From assembly GCF_963678635.1 (NCBI RefSeq), contig NC_087067.1, positions 42,682,696 to 42,746,695 on the forward strand: DNA of 64,000 nucleotides. Reading direction: 5' to 3'. Shown in pieces: positions 34,213-47,409 of the stretch; the stretch's first letter is position 1; every line of letters starts with the position of its first letter. Made by a program: the position numbers and the translations under genes. Below the pieces are notes generated by a model. The model saw only the letters and a program-made list of their open reading frames with translations. It made no database searches and was not told the origin of the DNA. The stretch comes from Symsagittifera roscoffensis. Lineage: Eukaryota; Xenacoelomorpha; Acoela; Convolutidae.

Positions 34213-35353
34213 TTATCATACTGATCAATAACAATGCAACTGTTTAATTTTGTACAATTTTATTCGTTTCTACCAAACACACTTCAATTTGTGTTCTTGA
34301 CAGCTTACATTTCACGATGTCTCCGAGTTGAATTTCTTTGGTCGTTTGTTTTCTTTCACTTATTTGAACAGTTTTTTTTCACTGAATAATTTTACTGCTG
34401 CTGCGTATCTCGATTAGCAAAAATCAGTACCTTCAAAGCTCCCGAACGGACTTTATAACAAAGAAGTATTCTCAATTTTTGATCCTGTGCTTCCTTGAAT
34501 TGCGGTTTGATCAGTGATTTATGAGTTAGATTAGTAAGACAATTTAAAATTCGTTCTCAAACAGTGTTTCATTGACCAAAACATTTTCTTCCTTTTCTGT
34601 GTTTTTTTAATTTTTAATTTGAGATGAGGTTAGTGGAAGTTGAACATAGTCTTTATTGGAGTTGTTTGGCTGTTATAACATGTTTTCTTAAAAATCTCAA
34701 TTGCTAAATTTTGAACTTGGCTCAAACAACAGCTGTTCGTAGAGAAAATTTGAGCACAGACAAAAAAGATCAAATTAACTAAAAGCCTATGCCCGACAAA
34801 AACTCAATCTCCTCTAAAAAACATTGCTCTAAACTGAACACATTGTGTTTGTTTTTGCATGATCTTCTTTCATTTTCCTGGAAAATGTCACGCTTGCTAC
34901 TGTCTCAGTTCTCGAGTAGCGCACTCGTAGGTTCAGAGGTCCCCAGTTTGAGGTTGCCACCAAAAACTTGGTTCTCATCGGACCTTTTCCACAGCTTCAG
35001 TGAATGAAAATTCCATCTGAAACTTTTGAAAACACAGCTTTGGTGGATTAGAATATTATAGCGTTTTTTTAAAAGGATTCCTGACGGAGCTACATTTCAT
35101 CTCTTATAGTTCTTTTTGAGTGTTGTATTGTTTGAAAAATAAAACTTTTCTTTTGTATTTCTTGATTTTTTGTTGTTTTCCGGAGATGAAATACAGTTTT
35201 TTTTATTAATCATAAAATGATAACGTAATCGATGAAAGGTTGGGTCGTCTGATTTAATCCTGGAAAACAACCTTTGAGGTTGGTTTGAATGAAACCTAAT
35301 TTCAAAAAGAACCTATTTTGAACAAAAATTTGAAGAAGCCTCTCAAAAATTTA

Positions 35354-35426
35354 CTCCCCACAAGGGACACGAACCCTTGACCGTCGGATGAAAAGTCCAC
35401 CGCTATACTGACTGAGCTAGCAGGGC
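35354..35426 (-). pseudogene. tRNA-Lys(UUU)-like, degenerate ends and T loop
   Basis: 73 nt with TTT anticodon (loop CTTTTCA). The T loop lost A58 (TTCGTGT), position 72 is A opposite G1, and the D arm is altered (AGTCAGTA, mismatch at 13-22). Confidence 0.6.
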
Positions 35427-36641
35427 TCAAATTCCTGCTCAATAACAATGTAACTGTTTATTTTTTAATTTTTTAAAATTTTGCTCCTCTCTACCAAACA
35501 CACTTCAATTTCAGTTTTTGATCCTGTGCTTCCTTGAATTGCAGTTTGATCAGTGATTTATGTGTTAGAGTCGTGAGACAATTTAAACTTCGTTCTCAAA
35601 CAGTGTTTCATTGACCAAAACAATTTCTTCCTTTTCTGTGTTTTTTTTTAACTTTTAAGTTGAGATGAATTTAGTGAAATTTTACTGCTGCTGCGTATCT
35701 GGATTAGGAAAAATCAGTACCTTCAAAGCTCCCGAACGGACTTTATAACAAAAAAGTACTCTCAGTTTTTGATCCTGTGCTTCCTTGAATTTTGGTTTGA
35801 TCAGTGATTTATGTGTTAGAGTAGTAAGACAATTTAAACTTCGTTCTCAAACAGTGTTTCATTGACCAAATTAATTTCTTCCTTTTCTGTGTTTTTTTTT
35901 TAACTTTTAATTTGAGATGAAGTTAGTGGAAGTTGAACAAAGTCTCCATTGGAGTTGTTTGGCTGTTACAACAAGTTTTCTTAAAAATCTCAATTGCCAA
36001 ATTTTGAACTGAACTCAAACAACAGCTGTTCGTAGAGAAAATTTGACCACAAACAAAAAAGATCAAAATAACTAAAAGCCTACGCCCGACAAAAAAATCT
36101 CCGCTAAGAAACATTGCTCTAAACTGAACACATTTTGGTTGTTTTTGCATCATCTTCTTTCATTTTCCTGGAAAATGTCACGCTTGCTACTGCATCAGTT
36201 CTTGAGTAGCTCACTCGTAGGTTCAGAGGTCCCCAGTTTGAGGTTGCCACCAAAAAGTTGGTTCTCATCGGATCTTTTCCACAGCTTCAGTGAATCAAAA
36301 TCCCATCTGAAACATTTGAAAACGCAGCTTTGGTGGTTAGAAAATTTTAGCGTTTTTTAAAAAATAATTCCTGACGGAGCTACATTTTATATCCTATAGT
36401 TCTTTTTGAGTGTTGTATTGTTTGAAAAATAAAAATTTTCTGGTGTATTTCTTAATTTTTTGTTGTTTTCCCGAGATGAAATACAATTTTTTTATTAATC
36501 CTAAAATGATAACGTAATCGATGAAATGTTGTGTCATCTGATTTCATCATTGAGAACAACTTTTTAAAATAGTTTGAATCAAACCTAAATTCAAAATGAA
36601 CTATTTTGAACAAAAGCTTAAAGAATCCTCCCAAAAATTTT

Positions 36642-36714
36642 CGCCCCACAAGTGATTCGAACCCTTGACCGTTGGATAAACAGTCCACCGCTCTACCAGC
36701 TGAGCTAGCAGGGC
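36642..36714 (-). pseudogene. tRNA-like copy with GTT (Asn) anticodon, duplicate
   Basis: 73 nt, same changes as the copy at 34140 and 2,502 bp away, within the duplicated two-unit block. Confidence 0.6.
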
Positions 36715-37851
36715 TTATCATACTGATCAATAACAATGCAACTGTTTAATTTTGTACAATTTTATTCGTTTCTACCAAACACACTTCAATTTGTGTTCTT
36801 GACAGCTTACATTTCACGATGTCTCCGAGTTGAATTTCTTTGGTCGTTTTCTTTCACTTATTTGAACAGTTTTTTTTCACTGAATAATTTTACTGCTGCT
36901 GCGTATCTCGATTAGCAAAAATCAGTACCTTCAAAGCTCCCGAACGGACTTTATAACAAAGAAGTATTCTCAATTTTTGATCCTGTGCTTCCTTGAATTG
37001 CGGTTTGATCAGTGATTTATGAGTTAGATTAGTAAGACAATTTAAACTTCGTTCTCAAACAGTGTTTCATTGACCAAAACATTTTCTTCCTTTTCTGTGT
37101 TTTTTTAATTTTTAATTTGAGATGAGGTTAGTGGAAGTTGAACATAGTCTTTATTGGAGTTGTTTGGCTGTTATAACATGTTTTCTTAAAAATCTCAATT
37201 GCTAAATTTTGAACTTGGCTCAAACAACAGCTGTTCGTAGAGAAAATTTGAGCACAGACAAAAAAGATCAAATTAACTAAAAGCCTATGCCCGACAAAAA
37301 CTCAATCTCCTCTAAAAAACATTGCTCTAAACTGAACACATTGTGTTTGTTTTTGCATGATCTTCTTTCATTTTCCTGGAAATTGTCACGCTTGCTACTG
37401 TCTCAGTTCTCGAGTAGCGCACTCGTAGGTTCAGAGGTCCCCAGTTTGAGGTTGCCACCAAAAACTTGGTTCTCATCGGACCTTTTCCACAGCTTCAGTG
37501 AATGAAAATTCCATCTGAAACTTTTGAAAACACAGCTTTGGTGGATTAGAATATTATAGCGTTTTTTTAAAAGGATTCCTGACGGAGCTACATTTCATCT
37601 CTTATAGTTCTTTTTGAGTGTTGTATTGTTTGAAAAATAAAATTTTTCTTTTGTATTTCTTGATTTTTTGTTGTTTTCCGGAGATGAAATACAGTTTTTT
37701 TTATTAATCATAAAATGATAACGTAATCGATGAAAGGTTGGGTCGTCTGATTTAATCCTGGAAAACAACCTTTGAGGTTGGTTTGAATGAAACCTAATTT
37801 CAAAAAGAACCTATTTTGAACAAAAATTTGAAGAAGCCTCTCAAAAATTTA

Positions 37852-37924
37852 CTCCCCACAAGGGACACGAACCCTTGACCGTCGGATGAAAAGTCCACCG
37901 CTATACTGACTGAGCTAGCAGGGC
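37852..37924 (-). pseudogene. tRNA-Lys(UUU)-like, duplicate of the 35354 copy
   Basis: 73 nt with the same D-arm and T-loop changes as 35354, about 2.5 kb away. Confidence 0.6.
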
Positions 37925-39139
37925 TCAAATTCCTGCTCAATAACAATGTAACTGTTTATTTTTTAATTTTTTAAAATTTTGCTCCTCTCTACCAAACACA
38001 CTTCAATTTCAGTTTTTGATCCTGTGCTTCCTTGAATTGCAGTTTGATCAGTGATTTATGTGTTAGAGTCGTGAGACAATTTAAACTTCGTTCTCAAACA
38101 GTGTTTCATTGACCAAAACAATTTCTTCCTTTTCTGTGTTTTTTTTTAACTTTTAAGTTGAGATGAATTTAGTGAAATTTTACTGCTGCTGCGTATCTGG
38201 ATTAGGAAAAATCAGTACCTTCAAAGCTCCCGAACGGACTTTATAACAAAAAAGTACTCTCAGTTTTTGATCCTGTGCTTCCTTGAATTTTGGTTTGATC
38301 AGTGATTTATGTGTTAGAGTAGTAAGACAATTTAAACTTCGTTCTCAAACAGTGTTTCATTGACCAAATTAATTTCTTCCTTTTCTGTGTTTTTTTTTAA
38401 CTTTTAATTTGAGATGAAGTTAGTGGAAGTTGAACAAAGTCTCCATTGGAGTTGTTTGGCTGTTACAACAAGTTTTCTTAAAAATCTCAATTGCCAAATT
38501 TTGAACTGAACTCAAACAACAGCTGTTCGTAGAGAAAATTTGACCACAAACAAAAAAGATCAAAATAACTAAAAGCCTACGCCCGACAAAAAAATCTCCG
38601 CTAAGAAACATTGCTCTAAACTGAACACATTTTGGTTGTTTTTGCATCATCTTCTTTCATTTTCCTGGAAAATGTCACGCTTGCTACTGCATCAGTTCTT
38701 GAGTAGCTCACTCGTAGGTTCAGAGGTCCCCAGTTTGAGGTTGCCACCAAAAACTTGGTTCTCATCGGATCTTTTCCACAGCTTCAGTGAATCAAAATCC
38801 CATCTGAAACTTTTGAAAACACAGCTTTGGTAGATTAGAAAATTATAGGGTTTTTTTAAATGATTCCTGAAGGAGCTACATTTCATATCCTATAGTTCTT
38901 TTTCAGTGTTGTATTGTTTGAAAAATAAAAATTTTCTTGTGTATTTCTTGACTTTTTGTTGTTTTCCGAAGATGAGATACAGTTTTTTTTATTAATCAAA
39001 AAATGATAACGTAATCGATGAAAGGTTGGGTCGTCTGATTTCATCATTGAGAACAACTTTTGAAAATAGTTTGAATCAAACCTAAATTCAAAATGAACCT
39101 ATTTTGAACATAAGCTTGAAGAAGCCTCCCAAAAATTTT

Positions 39140-39212
39140 TGCCCCGCAAGAGACTCGAACCCTTGACCGTTAGACTAAAATTCCAACGCTCTACCAGCTG
39201 AGCTGTAAGGTC
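39140..39212 (-). pseudogene. tRNA-Lys(UUU)-like with altered acceptor
   Basis: 73 nt, loop ATTTTAG (TTT). A box (CAGCTCAGCTGG) and B box (GGTTCGAGTCT) are largely kept, but the acceptor stem has three or so mismatches (5' GACCTTA) and the discriminator is A. Confidence 0.6.
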
Positions 39213-40116
39213 TCAATATAACGCTCAATAACAATGCTACTGTTTAATTTTATATAATTTTTTATTTTTTTCTACCAAACACACTTCAATTTCTGTTCTT
39301 GACAGCTTTACATTTCACGCTGTCTCCGAAGTTGACTTTCATCGGTCGTTTTCTTTCAATAATTTTGGACAGTTTTTTTACTTGAGAAATTTACTGCTGC
39401 TGCGTATCTCGATTAGCAAAAATCAGTACTTTCAAAGCTCCCGAACGGACTTTATAACAAAGAAGTATTCTCAATTTTTGATCCTGTGCTTCCTTGAATT
39501 GCACTTTGATCAGTGATTTATGTGTTAGAGTAGTAGACAATCTAAACTTCGTTCTCAAACAGTGTTTCATTGACCAAACAAATTTCTTCCCTTTCTGTGT
39601 TTTTTTTTTACTTTTAATTTGAGATGAAGTTAGTGGAAGTTGAACATAGTCTCCATTGGAGTTGTTTGGCTGTTATAACATGTTTTCTTAAAAATCTCAA
39701 TTGCTAAATTTTGAACTTGGCTCAATCAACAGCTGTTCGTAGAGAAAATTTGAGCACAAACAAAAAAGATCAAAGTAACTAAAAGCCTACGCCCGACAAA
39801 AAACTCGGATTGGAATATTATAGCGTTTTTTTAAAAAGGATTCCTGACGGAGCTACATTTCATCTCTTATAGTTCTTTTTGAGTGTTGTATTGTTTGAAA
39901 AATAAAATTTTTCTTTTGTATTTCTTGATTTTTTGTTGTTTTCCGGAGATGAAATACAGTTTTTTTTATTAATCATAAAATGATAACGTAATCGATGAAA
40001 GGTTGGGTCGTCTGATTTCATCCTGGAAAACAGCCTTTGAGGTTGGTTTGAATGAAACCTAATTTCAAAAAGAACCTATTTTGAACAAAAATTTGAAGAA
40101 GCCTCTCAAAAATTTA

Positions 40117-40189
40117 CTCCCCACAAGGGACACGAACCCTTGACCGTCGGATGAAAAGTCCACCGCTCTACTGACTGAGCTAGCAGGGC
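40117..40189 (-). pseudogene. tRNA-Lys(UUU)-like, relative of the 35354 copy
   Basis: 73 nt. As at 35354 but the D stem is restored (TAGAGC); the T loop still has TTCGTGT and position 72 is A. Confidence 0.6.
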
Positions 40190-41403
40190 TCAAATTCCTG
40201 CTCAATAACAATGTAACTGTTTATTTTTTAATTTTTTAAAATTTTGCTCCTTTCTACCAAACACACTTCAATTTCAGTTTTTGATCCTGTGCTTCCTTGA
40301 ATTGCAGTTTGATCAGTGATTTATGTGTTAGAGTCGTGAGACAATTTAAACTTCGTTCTCAAACAGTGTTTCATTGACCAAAACAATTTCTTCCTTTTCT
40401 GTGTTTTTTTTTAACTTTTAAGTTGAGATGAATTTAGTGAAATTTTACTGCTGCTGCGTATCTGGATTAGGAAAAATCAGTACCTTCAAAGCTCCCGAAC
40501 GGACTTTATAACAAAAAAGTACTCTCAGTTTTTGATCCTGTGCTTCCTTGAATTTTGGTTTGATCAGTGATTTATGTGTTAGAGTAGTAAGACAATTTAA
40601 ACTTCGTTCTCAAACAGTGTTTCATTGACCAAATTAATTTCTTCCTTTTCTGTGTTTTTTTTTAACTTTTAATTTGAGATGAAGTTAGTGGAAGTTGAAC
40701 AAAGTCTCCATTGGAGTTGTTTGGCTGTTACAACAAGTTTTCTTAAAAATCTCAATTGCCAAATTTTGAACTGAACTCAAACAACAGCTGTTCGTAGAGA
40801 AAATTTGACCACAAACAAAAAAGATCAAAATAACTAAAAGCCTACGCCCGACAAAAAAATCTCCGCTAAGAAACATTGCTCTAAACTGAACACATTTTGG
40901 TTGTTTTTGCATCATCTTCTTTCATTTTCCTGGAAAATGTCACGCTTGCTACTGCATCAGTTCTTGAGTAGCTCACTCGTAGGTTCAGAGGTCCCCAGTT
41001 TGAGGTTGCCACCAAAAACTTGGTTCTCATCGGATCTTTTCCACAGCTTCAGTGAATCAAAATCCCATCTGAAACTTTTGAAAACACAGCTTTGGTAGAT
41101 TAGAAAATTATAGGGTTTTTTTAAATGATTCCTGAAGGAGCTACATTTCATATCCTATAGTTCTTTTTCAGTGTTGTATTGTTTGAAAAATAAAAATTTT
41201 CTTGTGTATTTTTTGATTTTTTGTTGTTTTCGAAGATGAGATACAGTTTTTTTTATTAATCAAAAAATGATAACGTAATCGATGAAAGGTTGGGTCGTCT
41301 GATTTCATCATTGAGAACAACTTTTGAAAATAGTTTGAATCAAACCTAAATTCAAAATGAACCTATTTTGAACATAAGCTTGAAGAAGCCTCCCAAAAAT
41401 TTT

Positions 41404-41476
41404 TGTCCCGCAAGAGACTCGAACACTTGACCGTTAGACTAAAATTCCAACGCTCTACCAGCTGAGCTGTAAGGTC
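41404..41476 (-). pseudogene. tRNA-Lys(UUU)-like, relative of the 39140 copy
   Basis: 73 nt. Anticodon loop ATTTTAG, acceptor strand GACCTTA, T stem AAGTG/CTCTT disrupted. Confidence 0.6.
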
Positions 41477-42576
41477 TCAATATAACGCTCAACAACAATG
41501 CTACTGTTTAATTTTGTATAATTTTTTATTTTTTTCTACCAAACACACTTCAATTTCTGTTCTTGATAGCTTTACATTTCACGCTGTCTCCGAAGTTGAC
41601 TTTCATCGGTCGTTTTCTTTCAATAATTTTGGACAGTTTTTTTACTTGAGAAATTTACTGCTGCTGCGTATCTCGATTAGCAAAAATCAGTACTTTCAAA
41701 GCTTCCGAACGGACTTTATAACAAAGAAGTATTCTCAATTTTTGATCCTGTGCTTCCTTGAATTGCACTTTGATCAGTGATTTATGTGTTAGAGTAGTAG
41801 ACAATCTAAACTTCGTTCTCAAACAGTGTTTCATTGACCAAACAAATTTCTTCCCTTTCTGTGTTTTTTTTTACTTTTAATTTGAGATGAAGTTAGTGGA
41901 AGTTGAACATAGTCTCCATTGGAGTTGTTTGGCTGTTATAACATGTTTTCTTAAAAATCTCAATTGCTAAATTTTGAACTTGGCTCAATCAACAGCTGTT
42001 CGTAGAGAAAATTTGAGCACAAACAAAAAAGATCAAAGTAACTAAAAGCCTACGCCCGACAAAAAACTCAATCTCCGCTAAGAAACATTGCTAAAAACTG
42101 AACACATTTTGTTTGTTTTTGCATCATCTTCTTTCAATTTCCCGGAAAATGTCACGCTTGCTACTGCCTCAGTTCTCGAGTAGCGCACTCGTAGGTTCAG
42201 AGGTCCCCAGTTTGAGGTTGCCACCAAAAAATTGGTTCTCATCGGACCTTTTCCACAGCTTCAATGAATCAAAATCCCATCTGAAACTTTTGAAAACGCA
42301 GCTTTTGTGGTTAGAAAAATATAGCGTTTTTTTAAAAATAATTCCTGACGGAGCTACATTTCATATCCTATAGTTTTTTTTGAGTGTTGTATTGTTTGAA
42401 AAATAAAAATTTTCTTGTGTATTTCTTAATTAATCCTAAAATGATAACGTAATCGATGAAATGCTGCGTCATCTGATTTCATCATTGAGAACAACTTTTG
42501 AAAATAGTTCGAATCAAACCTAAATTCAAAATGAACTATTTTGAACAAAAGCTTGAAGAAACCTCCCAAAAATTTA

Positions 42577-42648
42577 CGCCCTACAAGTGATCGAACCCTT
42601 GACGGTTGGATTAACAGTCCACCGCTCTACCAGCTGAGCTAGCAGGGC
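42577..42648 (-). pseudogene. tRNA-like type A copy, GTT anticodon
   Basis: 72 nt with loop CTGTTAA (GTT). The T loop is one base short (6 nt) and G27-A43 is mismatched. Type A of the higher-order repeat. Confidence 0.65.
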
Positions 42649-43790
42649 TCCTTATACTGATTAATAACAATGCAACTGTTTAATTTTGTACAATTTTATT
42701 CGTTTCTACCAAACACACTTCAATTTCTGTTCTTGACAGCTTACATTTCACGATGTCTCCGAAGTTGACTTCCAAAGGTCGTTTTCTTTCACTTATTTGG
42801 ACAGTTTTTTCACTGAAGAATTTTACTGCTGCTGCGTATCTCGATTAGCAAAAATCAGTGACTTCAAAGCTCCCGAACGGACTTTATAACAAAGAAGTAT
42901 TCTCAATTTTTGATCCTGTGCTTCCTTGAATTGCGGTTTGATCAGTGATTTATGAGTTAGATTAGTAAGACAATTTAAACTTCGTTCTCAAACTGTGTTT
43001 CATTGACCAAAACAATTTCTTCCTTTTCTGTGTTTTTTTTTAGTTTTTAATTTGAGATGAAGTTAGTGGAAGTTGAACATAGTCTCCATTGGAGTTGTTT
43101 GGCTGTTATAACATGTTTTATTAAAAATCTTAACTGCTAAATTTTGAACTTGACTCAAACAACAGCTGTTACTAGAGAAAATTTGAGCACAAACAAAAAA
43201 GATCAAATTAATTAAAAGCCTACGCTCGACAAAAAACTCAATCTCCGCTAAGAAACATTGCTCTAAACTGAACACATTTTGTTTGTTTTTGCATCAACTT
43301 CTTTCATTTTCCTGGAAAATGAAAATGTCACGCTTGCTACTGCCTCAGTTCTCGAGTAGCGCACTCGTAGGTTCAGAGGTCCCCAGTTTGAGGTTGCCAC
43401 CAAAAAATTGGTTCTCATCGGACCTTTTCCACAGCTTCAGTAAATCAAAATCCCATCTGAAACATTTGAAAACGCAGCTTTGGTGGATAGAAAATTTTAG
43501 CGTTTTTTAAAAAATAATTCCTGACGGAGCTACATTTCATATCCTATAGTTCTTTTTGAGTGTTTTATTGTTTGAAAAATAAAAATTTTCTGGTGTATTT
43601 CTTAATTTTTTCTTGTTTTCCGGAGATGAAAAACAATTTTTTATTAATCATAAAATGATAAGGTAATCAATGAAATGTTGTGTCATCTGATTTCATCATT
43701 GAGAACAACTTTTGAAAATAGTATGAATCGAACCTAAATTCAAAATGAACTATTTTGAACAAAAGCTTGAAGAAACCTCCCAAAAATTTA

Positions 43791-43862
43791 CGCCCTACAA
43801 GTGATCGAACCCTTGACGGTTGGATTAACAGTCCACCGCTCTACCAGCTGAGCTAGCAGGGC
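43791..43862 (-). pseudogene. tRNA-like type A copy, GTT anticodon
   Basis: 72 nt and the same as at 42577. Confidence 0.65.
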
Positions 43863-45004
43863 TCCTTATACTGATTAATAACAATGCAACTGTTTAATTT
43901 TGTACAATTTTATTCGTTTCTACCAAACACACTTCAATTTCTGTTCTTGACAGCTTACATTTCACGATGTCTCCGAAGTTGACTTCCAAAGGTCGTTTTC
44001 TTTCACTTATTTGGACAGTTTTTTCACTGAAGAATTTTACTGCTGCTGCGTATCTCGATTAGCAAAAATCAGTGACTTCAAAGCTCCCGAACGGACTTTA
44101 TAACAAAGAAGTATTCTCAATTTTTGATCCTGTGCTTCCTTGAATTGCGGTTTGATCAGTGATTTATGAGTTAGATTAGTAAGACAATTTAAACTTCGTT
44201 CTCAAACTGTGTTTCATTGACCAAAACAATTTCTTCCTTTTCTGTGTTTTTTTTAGTTTTTAATTTGAGATGAAGTTAGTGGAAGTTGAACATAGTCTCC
44301 ATTGGAGTTGTTTGGCTGTTATAACATGTTTTATTAAAAATCTTAACTGCTAAATTTTGAACTTGACTCAAACAACAGCTGTTACTAGAGAAAATTTGAG
44401 CACAAACAAAAAAGATCAAATTAATTAAAAGCCTACGCTCGACAAAAAACTCAATCTCCGCTAAGAAACATTGCTCTAAACTGAACACATTTTGTTTGTT
44501 TTTGCATCAACTTCTTTCATTTTCCTGGAAAATGAAAATGTCACGCTTGCTACTGCCTCAGTTCTCGAGTAGCGCACTCGTAGGTTCAGAGGTCCCCAGT
44601 TTGAGGTTGCCACCAAAAAATTGGTTCTCATCGGACCTTTTCCACAGCTTCAGTAAATCAAAATCCCATCTGAAACATTTGAAAACGCAGCTTTGGTGGA
44701 TAGAAAATTTTAGCGTTTTTTAAAAAATAATTCCTGACGGAGCTACATTTCATATCCTATAGTTCTTTTTGAGTGTTTTATTGTTTGAAAAATAAAAATT
44801 TTCTGGTGTATTTCTTAATTTTTTCTTGTTTTCCGGAGATGAAAAACAATTTTTTATTAATCATAAAATGATAAGGTAATCAATGAAATGTTGTGTCATC
44901 TGATTTCATCATTGAGAACAACTTTTGAAAATAGTATGAATCGAACCTAAATTCAAAATGAACTATTTTGAAACAAAAGCTTGAAGAAGCCTCCCAAAAA
45001 TTTA

Positions 45005-45077
45005 CGCCCCACAAGGGACTCGAACCTTTGACCGTTGGATTAAAAGTCCAACGCTCTACTAGCTGAGCTAGCAGGGC
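45005..45077 (-). pseudogene. tRNA-Lys(UUU)-like type B copy
   Basis: 73 nt with CTTTTAA loop and intact acceptor and anticodon stems. G18 is A in the D loop and one T-stem pair (A51-C63) is mismatched. Otherwise close to intact; type B. Confidence 0.55.
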
Positions 45078-46171
45078 TAATTATTATGCTCAATAACAAT
45101 GCAACTGTTTAATTTTGTACAATTTTATTCGTTTCTACCAAACACACTTCAATTTCTGTTCTTGACAGCTTTACATTTCACGATGTCTCCGAAGTTGACT
45201 TTCAAAGGTCGTTTTCTTTCACTTATTTGGACAGTTTTTTTCACTGAAGAATTTTACTGCTGCTGCGTATCTCGATTAGCAAAAATCAGTACATTCATAG
45301 CTCCCGAACGGACTTTATATCAAAGAAGTATTCTCAATTTTTGATCCTGTGCTTCCTTGAATTGCGGTTTGATCAATGATTTATGTGTTAGAGTAGTAAG
45401 ACAATTTAAACTTCGTTCTCAAACAGTGTTTCATTGACCAAAACAATTTCTTCCTTTTCTGTGTTTTTTTTTAATTTGAGATGAAGTTAGTGGAAGTTGA
45501 ACATAGTCTCCATTGGAGTTTTTTGGCTGTTACAACATGTTTTCTTAAACATCTCAACTGCTGAATTTTGAACTTGGCTCAAACAACAGCTGTTCGTAGA
45601 GAAAATTTGAGCACAAACAAAAAAGATCAAAGTAACTAAAAGCCTGCGCCCGACAAAAAACTCAATCTCCTCTAAGAAACATTGCTCAAAACTGAACACA
45701 TTTTGTTTGTTTTTGCATCATCTTCTTTCAATTTCCCGGAAAATGTCACGCTTGCTACTGCCTCAGTTCTCGAGTAGCGCACTCGTAGGTTCAGAGGTCC
45801 CCAGTTTGAGGTTGCCACCAAAAAATTGGTTCTCATCGGACCTTTTCCACAGCTTCAATGAATCAAAATCCCATCTGAAACTTTTGAAAACGCAGCTTTT
45901 GTGGTTAGAAAAATATAGCGTTTTTTTAAAAATAATTCCTGACGGAGCTACATTTCATATCCTATAGTTTTTTTTGAGTGTTGTATTGTTTGAAAAATAA
46001 AAATTTTCTTGTGTATTTCTTAATTAATCCTAAAATGATAACGTAATCGATGAAATGCTGCGTCATCTGATTTCATCATTGAGAACAACTTTTGAAAATA
46101 GTATGAATCGAACCTAAATTCAAAATGAACTATTTTGAAACAAAAGCTTGAAGAAGCCTCCCAAAAATTTA

Positions 46172-46244
46172 CGCCCCACAAGGGACTCGAACCTTTGACC
46201 GTTGGATTAAAAGTCCAACGCTCTACTAGCTGAGCTAGCAGGGC
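46172..46244 (-). pseudogene. tRNA-Lys(UUU)-like type B copy
   Basis: 73 nt and the same changes as at 45005, 1,167 bp away. Confidence 0.55.
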
Positions 46245-47337
46245 TAATTATTATGCTCAATAACAATGCAACTGTTCAATTTTGTACAATTTTATTCGTT
46301 TCTACCAAACACACTTCAATTTCTGTTCTTGACAGCTTTACATTTCACGATGTCTCCGAAGTTGACTTTCAAAGGTCGTTTTCTTTCACTTATTTGGACA
46401 GTTTTTTTCACTGAAGAATTTTACTGCTGCTGCGTATCTCGATTAGCAAAAATCAGTACATTCATAGCTCCCGAACGGACTTTATATCAAAGAAGTATTC
46501 TCAATTTTTGATCCTGTGCTTCCTTGAATTGCGGTTTGATCAATGATTTATGTGTTAGAGTAGTAAGACAATTTAAACTTCGTTCTCAAACAGTGTTTCA
46601 TTGACCAAAACAATTTCTTCCTTTTCTGTTTTTTTTTTTAATTTGAGATGAAGTTAGTGGAAGTTGAACATAGTCTCCATTGGAGTTTTTTGGCTGTTAC
46701 AACATGTTTTCTTAAACATCTCAACTGCTGAATTTTGAACTTGGCTCAAACAACAGCTGTTCGTAGAGAAAATTTGAGCACAAACAAAAAAGATCAAAGT
46801 AACTAAAAGCCTGCGCCCGACAAAAAACTCAATCTCCTCTAAGAAACATTGCTCAAAACTGAACACATTTTGTTTGTTTTTGCATCATCTTCTTTCAATT
46901 TCCCGGAAAATGTCACGCTTGCTACTGCCTCAGTTCTCGAGTAGCGCACTCGTAGGTTCAGAGGTCCCCAGTTTGAGGTTGCCACCAAAAAATTGGTTCT
47001 CATCGGACCTTTTCCACAGCTTCAATGAATCAAAATCCCATCTGAAACTTTTGAAAACGCAGCTTTTGTGGTTAGAAAAATATAGCGTTTTTTTTAAAAT
47101 AATTCCTGACGGAGCTACATTTCATATCCTATAGTTTTTTTTGAGTGTTGTATTGTTTGAAAAATAAAAATTTTTTTGTGTATTTCTTAATTAATCCTAA
47201 AATGATAACGTAATCGATGAAATGCTGCGTCATCTGATTTCATCATTGAGAACAACTTTTGAAAATAGTTCGAATCAAACCTAAATTCAAAATGAACTAT
47301 TTTGAACAAAAGCTTAAAGAATACTCCCAAAAATTTA

Positions 47338-47409
47338 CGCCCTACAAGTGATCGAACCCTTGACGGTTGGATTAACAGTCCACCGCTCTACCAGCTGAGC
47401 TAGCAGGGC
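47338..47409 (-). pseudogene. tRNA-like type A copy, GTT anticodon
   Basis: 72 nt, same as at 42577. Confidence 0.65.

Larger units (their letters stand above)
33860..38830. repeat. Duplicated two-unit higher-order repeat
   Basis: About 33.86-36.33 kb is nearly identical to about 36.36-38.83 kb at a period of about 2.50 kb. Each block contains a GTT-type copy followed by a TTT-type copy with a CTCCCCAC 3' end, plus a shared internal join near 35.67/38.17 kb. Confidence 0.85.
38140..42110. repeat. Further higher-order copies with a shortened unit
   Basis: The block ending near 38.8-39.3 kb reappears at 40.4-41.6 kb (period about 2,265). Between them a unit is only 977 bp long because about 230 bp, including the CGAGTAGCGCACTCG block, is missing at about 39,806. 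Confidence 0.75.
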
